A stretch of 64,000 nt of DNA from Candidatus Thalassolituus haligoni (GCF_041222825.1 NZ_CP139482.1:1085001-1149000); one strand, 5' to 3'; counted from the stretch's first letter, positions 19,888-28,798 are shown. A program made the numbers and translations. The notes: generated by a model not told the origin, from the sequence alone.

Positions 19888-19910
19888 ACGGGCCTTGCGC
19901 CCGTTTTTTT
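19888..19910 (+). terminator. Rho-independent terminator after rplS
   Basis: The stem acgggc/gcccgt (19888-19893 and 19899-19904) with a 5-base loop is followed by a run of seven Ts. A textbook terminator for the rpsP operon. Confidence 0.93.
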
Positions 19911-20018
19911 ATGGCTGAAAAACAGCATGGAGAGAGTGCATAAGGTATTGTTGGAACCAACGATGAGCCTTTGGTCTCTAAGCCTGAATTTATTCCTGAC
20001 AACAGGGTGTTGGACACG

Positions 20019-20906
20019 ATGAAAAAATTATTATTGGCGTTGCTGGTGGTTGGCCTGGCCGCTTGTAACGATTCGGATGCAGGCAACAGCGATGCGGCGG
20101 CTACGCAGAATCAAGCTGCCAGCTCCGATAACCGTACACTGGCAGAATCCCGCTTACAGCAAGTTTATGGTCCACATGTCAGTGTCGAAGCAGCCACTCT
20201 GATTGCCAATGGCCAGATACTGGAAGTGATTCTGGAAGGTGGCCCGGCAATCTATATGACACCGGACGCCAGTCATCTTATCTATCGGGATGAACTGATC
20301 GCCATTGATGGCCCGCAGGCTGTCAATATTACCCAGCAGCGCATGAACCCGCGTCGAGCCGAGAGCCTGGCGGCGGTTGCCGATTCGGATACCGTGCTGT
20401 TTCCGGCCAAAGGCGAGCAGAAAGCCCTGATTAACGTGTTTACCGATATTGATTGTGGCTACTGTCAAAAGCTGCATCAGGAAATCCCGCGTATTAATGA
20501 ACTGGGAATCACCGTTCGTTACCTGGCGTACCCTCGTTCTGGAATTCAGGATCCGCAAACGGGCCGACCTACCCAATCGTTCCAGAAGATCAACTATGTC
20601 TGGTGTCAGGATGACCGTAAGACCGCGATGTCTGAAATGAAGAATACCCAACGCGAGTTAAATTCTTTAAGTCGCCAGCTGCGAGCCGGTGATGCCGCCG
20701 TGCAGACACGGGTGAATGAATTACAAAACACGCTGGTTTCTAATATGAAAGCAGGAGCAGCCTGTCAGGAACCGATTGCCGCACAGTACCAGTTGGGTCA
20801 AAAGCTGGGGGTGAATGGAACGCCGGCGATTATTGTTGACGATGGTCGTTTGTTTCCTGGCTATATGCCCGCCGAGGAGTTGGCAAGAGAACTGGGTGTG
20901 CTCTGA
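20019..20906 (+). CDS. dsbC: DsbC/DsbG-type thiol:disulfide interchange protein, predicted lipoprotein
   Basis: 295 residues. Disulfide isomerase or chaperone of the periplasm. An N-terminal dimerisation domain (about 40-115) leads into a thioredoxin fold with the active site C146-G-Y-C149 and a cis-proline loop NGTPAIIV. The second cysteine pair (WCQDD and AACQEP) is conserved. The protein is about 60 residues longer than E. coli DsbC. It starts with a signal ending in the lipobox LAAC (C16) followed by a Ser/Asn/Ala linker, so it is probably membrane-tethered rather than soluble. A helical insert lies between the second cysteine pair. Confidence 0.88.
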   Translation: MKKLLLALLVVGLAACNDSDAGNSDAAATQNQAASSDNRTLAESRLQQVYGPHVSVEAATLIANGQILEVILEGGPAIYMTPDASHLIYRDELIAIDGPQAVNITQQRMNPRRAESLAAVADSDTVLFPAKGEQKALINVFTDIDCGYCQKLHQEIPRINELGITVRYLAYPRSGIQDPQTGRPTQSFQKINYVWCQDDRKTAMSEMKNTQRELNSLSRQLRAGDAAVQTRVNELQNTLVSNMKAGAACQEPIAAQYQLGQKLGVNGTPAIIVDDGRLFPGYMPAEELARELGVL

Positions 20907-20967
20907 AGGGACGGGATACTTTTCAGGCAGTAAAAGCAAACCGGCAGCAAACTGCGAAACAAGCATG

Positions 20968-21019
20968 GCCCGGATGACTCGACGTTGCAGCAGCAGGGTC
21001 AAGACATCCGGGCTTTTTT
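20968..21019 (+). terminator. Terminator after dsbC
   Basis: gcccggatg (20968-20976) pairs with catccgggc (21005-21013) and is followed by six Ts. The 28-base loop is long but the 9-bp stem and T-run are clear. Confidence 0.8.
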
Positions 21020-22087
21020 GTGGCTGTTTTTATGGCAATAACGTTTTATAACCGCAGTCGCTTTTGCGCATTTTTCTGGCCATGGCTGCTTATGCCTGCG
21101 GCTTATATAAGTGATATTTTTTACTTCCAATGCTTGACGCTTACTGAATCAAGAGCTGACTTGTTTCTGTGGGTAACATTGTTATCGGTCTGGTTAAAAA
21201 ACAACCAATCTGGGGCGGGTCGTTGCCCTGACTGGCTCTGGAGCGCTTTTGAAGATGATATTCACACGATTATCCACAGAAACTGTGGATGAAGTTGTGA
21301 AGGGTCAAATCGACAGAATAGTGACGTCAAGTATCTTTTCGGAAAAGTCACTCAAAACAGCGATAAAAAACACGCGGCGAAGTTGAGGCGTTGAGAAATT
21401 ACTCACACTGGAGAAAAAGGCCAAATGTTGCGGTTTGGTTGTAATGATATTGACAACCAGTAGTTGTAACGCTCTAAGGTATTGAAAAGCAGGTATTTTT
21501 TAAAGCCGGAATCGGATGAACACAATGTAAGGCGGTGTGATGAATATCCATTTCAGCGTCCGCGATTTTATCCACTAGGTTATCCACAAGTTATTAAGAA
21601 GATATTTCAACGCTTTGGTGGAATTAGCCCAAGAATGATGGCATGCAAGTCTTGACAGAGATTTTTTTAAAAATGAAGCACAAATATTTTCTAACAGCCG
21701 TTATTCACAAAGTAATAAAACGGTAATTTTCTTCATCGATAAAAGTCAATATATGTCTTTGAAAAGTTGAAATTTTCCTATCTTGTTGATATTTAAGGGG
21801 TTTTATTTCTGGTTCAAAACCGACCAATCTGAAGCCAAGCCAGTATTTTCGCGGCTCTCAGGTACTTTTAAAGAAATTGTCCTCAGATTTATCCACAGAT
21901 TCTGTGGGTAACCGGTCGTCAAGAGAAATTGGCGGTTATTTTGCTGATTTTGGCAAAAAATCCTGTCAAAAATACACGAAGAAAAGTGGTTGGCATGGAT
22001 TTTTACGTTATCGGCCTCGATAACTGTGCACAACTTCTAATCAGACCGGTTGTGCACAACTCTGGGGAATAAGCATCGTTGGAGGGG
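21020..22087. promoter_or_regulatory. Gene-free AT-rich region with DnaA-box cluster
   Basis: About 1.07 kb without a supportable gene. Perfect TTATCCACA boxes lie at 21270-21278, 21580-21588 and 21889-21897. One-mismatch forms are at 21168-21176 and 21903-21911 (TTACCCACA, reverse strand), 21284-21292 (reverse), 21568-21576 and 21701-21709. TTGTGCACA boxes are at 22025-22033 (reverse) and 22050-22058. Several boxes form head-to-head pairs around 5-base gaps. Very AT-rich stretches occupy about 21655-21800. This is DnaA-binding DNA by sequence. Whether it is an origin, a titration site or a regulatory region cannot be settled here. Confidence 0.7.
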
Positions 22088-22870
22088 CTATTGCTGTGCA
22101 AAGGTACTCGGTGCTTCGTGCCTGGTTCCGGGCAAGGTCTCAGACAACAGGCCGGGTAGCTGCTGCTGCCATTGAAAACGTTTGACCAGCGACAGCCAGA
22201 TATCGTCCAGTGGTGCGGTAAACACCAGGGGTTGCCCGGTAACCGGGTGGGTCATGCTGAGTTGCCAGGCATGGAGCAGCAGGCGCCCGGCGTCAAAGTG
22301 ATCGCGAAAGTAGCGACTGTGACGGCCTTTGCCATAACGGGCATCACCAATAATCGGGTGACTGAGGTGTTTTAGGTGGCGGCGGATCTGATGTTTACGC
22401 CCGGTTTTGGGCATGGCTTCGACCAGTGAATAACGGGACTGCGGATATTTGTCGATCTCGACATCAATTTCGACGGTGGCCAATAAGCTGAAATCGGTAA
22501 TGGCTTCTTGCGCCGGTTTGATCACTTCCTGCTTGGCGTACTTGTCGACTGGCGGACTCATGGCGTAGTCGAGGTGGACAAATTCCGGCATATAGCCACG
22601 CACAATGGCGAGGTAGTGTTTATCAATGGCACGCTCGCGCCATTGATCAGCAATCTTGCTGGCCATTTCGCTGGAGAGCGCAAACACCAGAACACCGGAC
22701 GTCGGTTTATCCAGCCGGTGTACCGGATACACGCGCTGTCCCAGTTGGTTACGCAGCAGTTGCAAGACAAAACGGGTTTCGTGACGGTCGATTTCACTGC
22801 GGTGTACCAGCAGTCCGCTGGGTTTGTTGATGGCAACCAGATGGTCGTCAAGATAGAGGATGTCGAGCAA
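22088..22870 (-). CDS. truC: tRNA pseudouridine(65) synthase
   Basis: 260 residues. TruC converts U65 to pseudouridine in the T-stem of certain tRNAs. It is an RluA-family enzyme with the catalytic aspartate D54 in HRLDKPTSG. The TruC-like N-terminus (LDILYLDDHLVAINKPSGLLVHRS) and GRKHQIRRHLKHLSHPIIGD distinguish it from RluA, RluC and RluD, and there is no S4 domain. Its 3' end abuts the DnaA-box region. Transcription points toward that region. Confidence 0.92.
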   Translation of the reverse strand: MLDILYLDDHLVAINKPSGLLVHRSEIDRHETRFVLQLLRNQLGQRVYPVHRLDKPTSGVLVFALSSEMASKIADQWRERAIDKHYLAIVRGYMPEFVHLDYAMSPPVDKYAKQEVIKPAQEAITDFSLLATVEIDVEIDKYPQSRYSLVEAMPKTGRKHQIRRHLKHLSHPIIGDARYGKGRHSRYFRDHFDAGRLLLHAWQLSMTHPVTGQPLVFTAPLDDIWLSLVKRFQWQQQLPGLLSETLPGTRHEAPSTFAQQ

Positions 22871-23083
22871 GGGTAATCTTTTAACCTCTCGGGTCGGGCA
22901 TGGGAGAGCATAGCTTATGGCGGGACTGTAGCCGAATCAGAATCTGGCTGCCACTCACGGCGAGGGCTTATAGTGGGCAGGGTGGGTTTTGTCATCCATT
23001 CGTGTTTACACTGAAGCTTGGTCTATTTCTCTGTCTATCTTGTTGTCTGTATCACTGCCTTTCAGGACATGGATTGCCTTTTT

Positions 23084-26071
23084 ATGTATGTAGCCACCCG
23101 CTGTCACACTTCTACTATTACCCGGCCGGATGGACGGGTTCGGTGTCTTTGGCCGCTGTTGCCGTTGCTGCCGTTGCTGTTACTGCCGTTGCTGTTACTG
23201 TTGTGGCTAGTCAGCGGCCCGGTACGAGCTGAAGCCGTGGGCTGGCAATACCAGGGCCAGCATTGGTTTTCGCTGCAGAGCGAGCATTTTGTTGTCAATT
23301 ACCCCTCCGGTCTGGAGGATATTGCCCACCGAACCGTGCAGATCGCCGAGCAGACCCATACCGAACTGTCGGCCTGGTTTGGCAGTCAGCCAGAGCATCC
23401 CACCCAGGTGGTGCTGGTGGACGACTTTGACGCCGCTAACGGCTGGGCCACTCCCTTGCCATTTGCCCAGATGCGTTTGTATATCAGTCCACCGGATCAG
23501 GTTAGCGGTCTGGAACATTATGACGACTGGCTCAGTTTGCTGATTCGTCATGAGTATACTCATGTACTGCACACCGATTTGCAGCGCGGTGCGGTACGTC
23601 AGAGTCGCAATCTATTTGGCCGAATGTGGTTCAGCTTTCCTCATGCACTGGAGCCATCACTGTTGCTGGAAGGGTTGGCGGTGTATCTCGAAAGCAACAA
23701 GGATCTTGGCAGTGGCCGACTCAACAGCACCTTTTATCGCATGCAAATGCAGGCCGAGCTGGAACAGCAGCCTGACTCCCTCGGCCAAGTGCTGGTTCCA
23801 CCACGGGACTGGCCATACAACAAGGCCTATCTCTATGGTGCCTGGTTTGTTCGTTATTTGGCGCAGCAATACAGTGAACAACAGCTGAAGTATTTCCTCT
23901 GGCTGCACAGTGGGCGGCTGCTGCCTTATTCAGAACTCAGCGGCGATTTTCGGCGCAGTTTCGGGCTGTCGCTGGAGCAGTTGTGGCAGGGGTTCCTGAC
24001 CGCTCAGGCAGCCGACTGGCAACCTCAGCGGCAGCAGCGTCTGGCGCAATCGTGGCAAGGGGAGCCATTACCCGGTAACGATCTGGTCACAGAGCGACGG
24101 CCGATGGCCAGCAACGGCAGCTGGCTGGCAGCGGTGGAATACAGCGGCGAGTCGGCCCGGCAGCTCGTGAGTTATCAGTCTGCAGGAACGGGCTGGGAAC
24201 GGGTACAGCACGGGTCGGTAACAGGGGCATCCAGTGTGGACATTGGCCAGGATGGGAGGCTGGTGTATAGCCGTCCGGTGACAGCGGTTGATGGCCGGGT
24301 CTGGAATGATGTTTTTTACCGTCAGAAAAACGGCCGGGAAGTGCGTATCAGCCAGGGTTTGCGTGCCCGCCAGGTACGTTGGCTGAATACAGGGCAGCTG
24401 CTGGTACGCCGTATGGTGGCAGGGCGGGCAGAACTGTTAACGCTGGATTTACACGGCAACCGCCAGTTGCTGTGGCGCGGCGACTATGGTGTGGTGATCG
24501 GCGATGTTGATCTTTCACCGGATCGTACCCGTCTGGTCGCGGCGGTCAAACGGCCGCGACAGGGCTGGAATCTGGCACTGTACTCTCTGGCCAGCGCGAC
24601 ATGGCAACCGCTGACCAAAACCTCCGCTACTGAAAATGCGCCGGTATTCCGAGATAACCAGACCCTGCTGTTCAGTGCCGATTACGACGCAAACTTTGAT
24701 ATTTACCAGCTGTCGCTGACCGACCAGCAGCTGACCCGCTGGACGCGGGTGATGACCGGCGCATTTGAACCGCAATGGCTGGCAGACCGGTTGGTTTATC
24801 AACGCTATAGCACCGAAGGCTATGCCTTGTATGAAGTGAAAGAACCGTTGATGACAAGCGCTACAGGATTGGCAGATAACCGGCAGCGGATTGAATACCG
24901 GCACGTCGATACCAAACCGATCACGGCCATCATTCAGGATCACCCAGCCGCCACCGTTCAGGATCACCCAGCCGCCACCGTTCAGGATCAGACATCGCCG
25001 ATATCTGCGCCAACATTGGTAGCAGCCGATCAATACCAACCCTGGCACGACCTGCGGCCGCGCAGCTGGTTTCCACTCTGGTATGTCGATGAGTTTCATA
25101 CCGAACTGGGCGTTACCACTTGGGGTCAGGATGCCTTGGGACGACATAACTACAGCGTGAACCTGTTGCGTGATGTCACTTATGGGGTGACCAGTGGAAC
25201 CCTGCTGTATAGCTACGACAATCGCTACGCGCTGTACCTCTCCCGAGAATACCGCTATGCCCAGGGTGCCGAGGATAACGAGCGCGATCAGCTGGGTCGC
25301 GAGGATCGGCTAATTGCCCAGCGTAATTACCTGTTACACGGCTTTGAGGATCGTTTCGCGCTCCACCTGGGTACGGTCTGGGAAAGCAAACAGGTGATTG
25401 ATAACGCCGGTTTGCCCTGGCGTGGTGGGCAATGGTCTCAGGGGTTGGTGGGGCTGGCGGCGACCTGGGACAATCGCCAGAGCTTTCGTCAGGTGCCTGG
25501 TGTCGGGCAGGGCAGCTACGCTGATCTGGTGATTGAAAGTAATGATGTACTCAATAGCCAATACCGGGGAGCTCTGGCCCAGTTCCGGGGCCGTTACACT
25601 CTGGATCTACCTGGTCGAGATACTCTGACGTTAGGTCTCGATGGCGGCATCGCGGCAGATACCGGCGAGTACTTTGCATTGGGTGGGCAGACCGGTGATG
25701 AGGCGCAGCTGTTTGGTCGCGATCAGATTGCTTTACCTGGCTATCACGCAGGTGTCCGCTACGGCCACCGTTACCACAAGGAAAGCCTCAGTTCCCGCCT
25801 GTGGCTCGGGCGGCTGGAGCAGAACTGGTCAACCTGGCCAATCGGCTTTGGCGATTATTTCACCCGCGTATATGCCGTTGCCGGTGGCGTTGAGGAAGAT
25901 GGCCAGTTTTCACGCTGGTTACCAGCGCTGGGGGGAGAGCTGACGCTGCAACTCTGGTGGGGCTACAGCACACCGGGTTCATTAACCATCGGTTACAGCC
26001 AAGGTCTGGATAACGCCAGCAGTAACGGCGGTGAGGGCTACCTGCAGCTGGTCTGGCCGCTGGGTGGCTGA
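23084..26071 (+). CDS. Exported HExxH metalloprotease / beta-propeller / outer-membrane barrel protein
   Basis: About 995 residues from the ATG at 23084; the frame is open to a TTG at 23018, so the start is uncertain. A very Leu-rich signal peptide ends near PVRAEA. Counting from 23018, the zinc motif is HEYTH (178-182), with a third ligand E218 in LLLEGLAVYLES, the gluzincin pattern seen in peptidase-MA-like proteins. A region of about 300 residues then has TolB/WD40-like repeats (LDLSPDRTRLVAAVKR, LLFSADYDANFDIYQLS). The C-terminal 330 residues alternate aromatic and polar residues like an outer-membrane barrel and end in a hydrophobic strand. The substrate is unknown. Confidence 0.75.
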   Translation: MYVATRCHTSTITRPDGRVRCLWPLLPLLPLLLLPLLLLLWLVSGPVRAEAVGWQYQGQHWFSLQSEHFVVNYPSGLEDIAHRTVQIAEQTHTELSAWFGSQPEHPTQVVLVDDFDAANGWATPLPFAQMRLYISPPDQVSGLEHYDDWLSLLIRHEYTHVLHTDLQRGAVRQSRNLFGRMWFSFPHALEPSLLLEGLAVYLESNKDLGSGRLNSTFYRMQMQAELEQQPDSLGQVLVPPRDWPYNKAYLYGAWFVRYLAQQYSEQQLKYFLWLHSGRLLPYSELSGDFRRSFGLSLEQLWQGFLTAQAADWQPQRQQRLAQSWQGEPLPGNDLVTERRPMASNGSWLAAVEYSGESARQLVSYQSAGTGWERVQHGSVTGASSVDIGQDGRLVYSRPVTAVDGRVWNDVFYRQKNGREVRISQGLRARQVRWLNTGQLLVRRMVAGRAELLTLDLHGNRQLLWRGDYGVVIGDVDLSPDRTRLVAAVKRPRQGWNLALYSLASATWQPLTKTSATENAPVFRDNQTLLFSADYDANFDIYQLSLTDQQLTRWTRVMTGAFEPQWLADRLVYQRYSTEGYALYEVKEPLMTSATGLADNRQRIEYRHVDTKPITAIIQDHPAATVQDHPAATVQDQTSPISAPTLVAADQYQPWHDLRPRSWFPLWYVDEFHTELGVTTWGQDALGRHNYSVNLLRDVTYGVTSGTLLYSYDNRYALYLSREYRYAQGAEDNERDQLGREDRLIAQRNYLLHGFEDRFALHLGTVWESKQVIDNAGLPWRGGQWSQGLVGLAATWDNRQSFRQVPGVGQGSYADLVIESNDVLNSQYRGALAQFRGRYTLDLPGRDTLTLGLDGGIAADTGEYFALGGQTGDEAQLFGRDQIALPGYHAGVRYGHRYHKESLSSRLWLGRLEQNWSTWPIGFGDYFTRVYAVAGGVEEDGQFSRWLPALGGELTLQLWWGYSTPGSLTIGYSQGLDNASSNGGEGYLQLVWPLGG
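24935..24982 (+). repeat. 24-bp in-frame tandem duplication
   Basis: Two exact copies of a 24-bp unit encode QDHPAATV twice, followed by a partial third copy. They lie in the linker between the propeller-like and barrel-like parts of the protease gene, so the duplication only lengthens a hinge. Confidence 0.9.
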
Positions 26072-26144
26072 GCACTGGAAGCAGTGGCGCAAAGCTTATC
26101 GACTGGTATTCTTGCCGTTGGCGGCAGTCGTTATTGGCCGGAGT

Positions 26145-26188
26145 CGCTGTAGTAACGCTGTAGTAACGCTGTAGTAACGCTGTAGTAA
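26145..26188 (+). repeat. 11-bp tandem repeat, 4 copies
   Basis: Four exact copies of cgctgtagtaa end 13 bases before the start of the Kef-type antiporter gene. They lie immediately upstream of its AAGGAG ribosome binding site, so copy number could alter the leader. Confidence 0.95.
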
Positions 26189-26201
26189 TTAAGGAGCAGG
26201 A

Positions 26202-27764
26202 ATGGATTTTGTCTGGATTCTGGTGGCATTTTTATGTGGCTTTGCCGTCAAGCAGTTAGGAATGCCACCACTGGTGGGGTATCTGTTAGCCGGGTTTGGC
26301 TTGAATGCAGCTGGTATGCAGCCGGATAGCGGGCTGAACCGGTTAGCCGATCTCGGTATTACGCTGATGCTGTTTACCATTGGCCTCAAGCTGAACATCA
26401 AGGCGTTGTTAAAAACCGAGGTCTGGGCCACTAGCGTGCTGCATACCGGAGTCTGGACGGTCTTGTTGGTCGGTATTATGACCCTGCTGGGCTGGCTGGG
26501 TATCAGCCACTATCTTGATATTTCCTGGCAAACCCAGCTGTTGATCGGTTTTGCACTGAGCTTTTCATCGACTGTCTGTGTCATCAAGATGCTGGAAGAA
26601 TCTTCCGAGCTGAAAGCACGCCATGGCAAAATCGCGGTGGGCATTCTGGTGATTCAGGATATTGTCGCGGTGATCTTTCTGGTGGCGTCCACTGGCAAGG
26701 TGCCTTCGATAATGGCCTTCGGTCTGTTGGGATTATGGCTGCTGAAACCGCTGTTGCATCGACTGGTCAGCCGGGTTGGCCACGATGAACTGTTACCGTT
26801 ACTGGGTTTTTTCCTTGCCCTGGGGGGAGCAGAACTCTTTACTCTGGTGCATATGAAAGGCGACCTCGGCGCTTTGTTAATGGGCATGCTGCTGGCATCC
26901 CATGGCAAGTCGGCCGAGATTTACAAGGCGCTGATGGGGTTCAAGGATCTGTTCCTGATCGGGTTTTTCCTGTCGATTGGTTTTACTGCGTTACCGACCC
27001 TCGATATGGCTGTACCGGTGCTGTTATTAACCTTGTTGCTGTTGCTCAAGTTCGGCCTGTTTTTTGTGCTGATGCTGAAGTTCCGGGTGTCGGGTCGGGC
27101 TTCGTATCTGAGTGCACTGGCATTAACCAACTTCAGCGAGTTTGGTCTGATCGTTGCCAATCTGAGTGTGGCGAAGGGCTGGCTGAGTAATGACTGGCTG
27201 GTGATTATCGCCGTGGCGATGTCACTGTCGTTTGTGATCAGTGCTGCGGTTTATCGCCGTGCTCACCATATCTATGCGTTACGCAAGCAACAAATTAACC
27301 GGTATGAGCGCTCGGGTGCTCACCCGACTTACGAAACGCCAGTACAGGCCGAAGTGCTGATTCTGGGTATGGGACGGGTTGGCAAAGGCGCTTACAAGGC
27401 GCTGGAACCCGAATATGGCCATCGTGTCTGTGGAGTGGAATCCGATCCCGAGCGGGTCGCCTACCTGAAGGATCGGGGTTTGAATGTAGTCGCTGGTGAT
27501 GCCGACGATATGGAATTCTGGGAATGTATCGGCACGGCACGAGGAGATATCCGGCTGGTGATGATGGCACTGCCTTCGCATCTGGAAATGAGAAGCACGC
27601 TGGAGATGCTGCGTTTGTCCGGTTATCAGGGCAAGATTGCGGCGGTCGCCCGCTATGACGATGAGCGCCAGGAATTACTCAATCTTGGCGTTGATGTCGT
27701 GTTTAATTATTATTCTGAAGTCGGTGCCGGTTTTGCCGCAGAGAGCCGACATCTGTTGGTATGA
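26202..27764 (+). CDS. Kef/CPA2-type cation:proton antiporter with RCK domain
   Basis: 520 residues. Monovalent cation (probably K+) proton antiporter of the CPA2 family in the inner membrane. The first 370 residues hold about 12 hydrophobic helices, including FSSTVCVIKMLEESSE and GILVIQDIVAVIFL with the conserved QD. A cytosolic RCK/TrkA-N domain follows, with the Rossmann motif ILGMGRVGKGAY (from about 386) and AGDADDMEFW. The architecture is closest to YbaL/KefB. AAGGAG lies 7 bases upstream of the ATG. Its stop codon lies inside the first unit of a 13-bp tandem array. Confidence 0.9.
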   Translation: MDFVWILVAFLCGFAVKQLGMPPLVGYLLAGFGLNAAGMQPDSGLNRLADLGITLMLFTIGLKLNIKALLKTEVWATSVLHTGVWTVLLVGIMTLLGWLGISHYLDISWQTQLLIGFALSFSSTVCVIKMLEESSELKARHGKIAVGILVIQDIVAVIFLVASTGKVPSIMAFGLLGLWLLKPLLHRLVSRVGHDELLPLLGFFLALGGAELFTLVHMKGDLGALLMGMLLASHGKSAEIYKALMGFKDLFLIGFFLSIGFTALPTLDMAVPVLLLTLLLLLKFGLFFVLMLKFRVSGRASYLSALALTNFSEFGLIVANLSVAKGWLSNDWLVIIAVAMSLSFVISAAVYRRAHHIYALRKQQINRYERSGAHPTYETPVQAEVLILGMGRVGKGAYKALEPEYGHRVCGVESDPERVAYLKDRGLNVVAGDADDMEFWECIGTARGDIRLVMMALPSHLEMRSTLEMLRLSGYQGKIAAVARYDDERQELLNLGVDVVFNYYSEVGAGFAAESRHLLV

Positions 27765-27869
27765 CCTGTTGGTATGACCTGTTGGTATGACCTGTTGGTA
27801 TGACCTGTTGGTATGACCTGTTGGTATGACCTGTTGGTATGACCTGTTGGTATGACCTGTTGGTACGAC
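27753..27869. repeat. 13-bp tandem repeat, 9 copies
   Basis: Nine copies of ctgttggtatgac, the last with one T-to-C change. The first copy encodes the last residues and the TGA stop of the antiporter gene. The array fills almost the whole gap to the convergent LOG-family gene. Confidence 0.97.
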
Positions 27870-27878
27870 CTGTCAGTG

Positions 27879-28442
27879 TCAGTGCCTTGTCGATGGCGTT
27901 GCCTGACGGTGATTTCTGAGTTTCAGCAGCAATTGATCCGGTTCACTGGCCCGCAGGATATCTGCTCCCTGATGGGCAAACCCCTGCTGGCGAATATGCA
28001 CCAGCAGATCAAAAAACGGTTGCCAGAACTGGTCGATGTCGAAACAGGCGCAAGGTTTATTATGGTCACCGATATTGGCCCAGCACCAGATTTCCACCAG
28101 CTCATCGAGGGTGCCGATACCACCGGGCAGTGCCACAAAAGCATCGGCCAGCTCTGCCATCAATGCCTTGCGCTCGTGCATGCTGCTCACCAGACGCACT
28201 TCGGTTAAACCGCTGTGGGTTTTTTCCCGCTGTTCGAGGTTGCCGGGCATCACACCAATCACTTCGCCGCCAGCCGCCAGCGCTGCGTCCGCGACAACCC
28301 CCATCAGTCCTGACTGGCTGCCGCCATACACAATGCCGATCCCCTGCCGGGCCAGAAAGGTGGCCAGCGAGGCTGCTGCATGGGCAAATTTGGTTTCATT
28401 CCCCAGACGGGAACCACAATAAATAGCGACACGCTTGATCAT
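27879..28442 (-). CDS. LOG-family nucleotide phosphoribohydrolase
   Basis: 187 residues of the LOG (lysine decarboxylase-like) family. The family hydrolyses nucleoside 5'-monophosphates, classically cytokinin ribotides; the bacterial substrate is often AMP or unknown. The Rossmann-like start is IYCGSRLGNETKFAHAA. The signature YGGSQSGLMGVVADAAL and PGGIGTLDELVEIW contain the residues that define the active site. The length is normal. It is convergent with the antiporter gene and separated by the 13-bp array. Confidence 0.9.
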   Translation of the reverse strand: MIKRVAIYCGSRLGNETKFAHAAASLATFLARQGIGIVYGGSQSGLMGVVADAALAAGGEVIGVMPGNLEQREKTHSGLTEVRLVSSMHERKALMAELADAFVALPGGIGTLDELVEIWCWANIGDHNKPCACFDIDQFWQPFFDLLVHIRQQGFAHQGADILRASEPDQLLLKLRNHRQATPSTRH

Positions 28443-28472
28443 CTCGACGTCCAGCAGAAAAATTCGGCTATA

Positions 28473-28637
28473 GGGGACACCTATTTAATCCGGCAGCCCC
28501 CGGAGGGCGCGGGTTGCCGCCGTCCAGTGCGGTGTTGACGAATTTGACAAGGACGCGTCATTTCGCTGCATTCGCCGCCTTGCCCTGAACAACGGCAACA
28601 CTCGCGCAGAGCCGTGCAGGATTAAATAGATGTTCCC
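28473..28637. mobile_element. MITE-like repeat element, copy 1 (165 bp)
   Basis: Non-coding element bounded by 19-bp imperfect inverted repeats (left ggggacacctatttaatcc, right its complement with 17 of 19 bases matching). The reverse complement of this element aligns over most of its length with the element at 42338-42600, including a block ending in a GC-rich segment close to one terminus. No open frame or transposase is present. No target duplication is certain; a TA flank is the best candidate. Confidence 0.75.
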
Positions 28638-28798
28638 TTTAGCATACGTATCTGGCGCTGGCTGTCACCCGTTGGCCGAGCGCAATTGGCCATAGTTGAA
28701 CTTGGTCGGCGCAAAACATGGTGCCTGATCATACCCGGTGTGATATTCCGGGAGCGCGAACAGTGCGCGCTCCCGGTACGGCTGGCTGCTGAGAACGA

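Noticed and set aside
21020..21292. 90-codon frame in the DnaA-box region
   Set aside because: It overlaps DnaA boxes, has no ribosome binding site and unusual composition.
21168..22058. Firm call of chromosomal oriC
   Set aside because: The ribosomal-protein operon would be replicated head-on and the usual origin genes are missing. The DnaA boxes alone do not prove an origin.
27753..27869. CRISPR array
   Set aside because: The 13-bp units are directly adjacent without spacers and no cas genes are present. The same holds for the other tandem repeats.
27852..28208. 118-codon frame opposite the LOG-family gene
   Set aside because: It begins in the tandem array and is antisense to a recognised gene.
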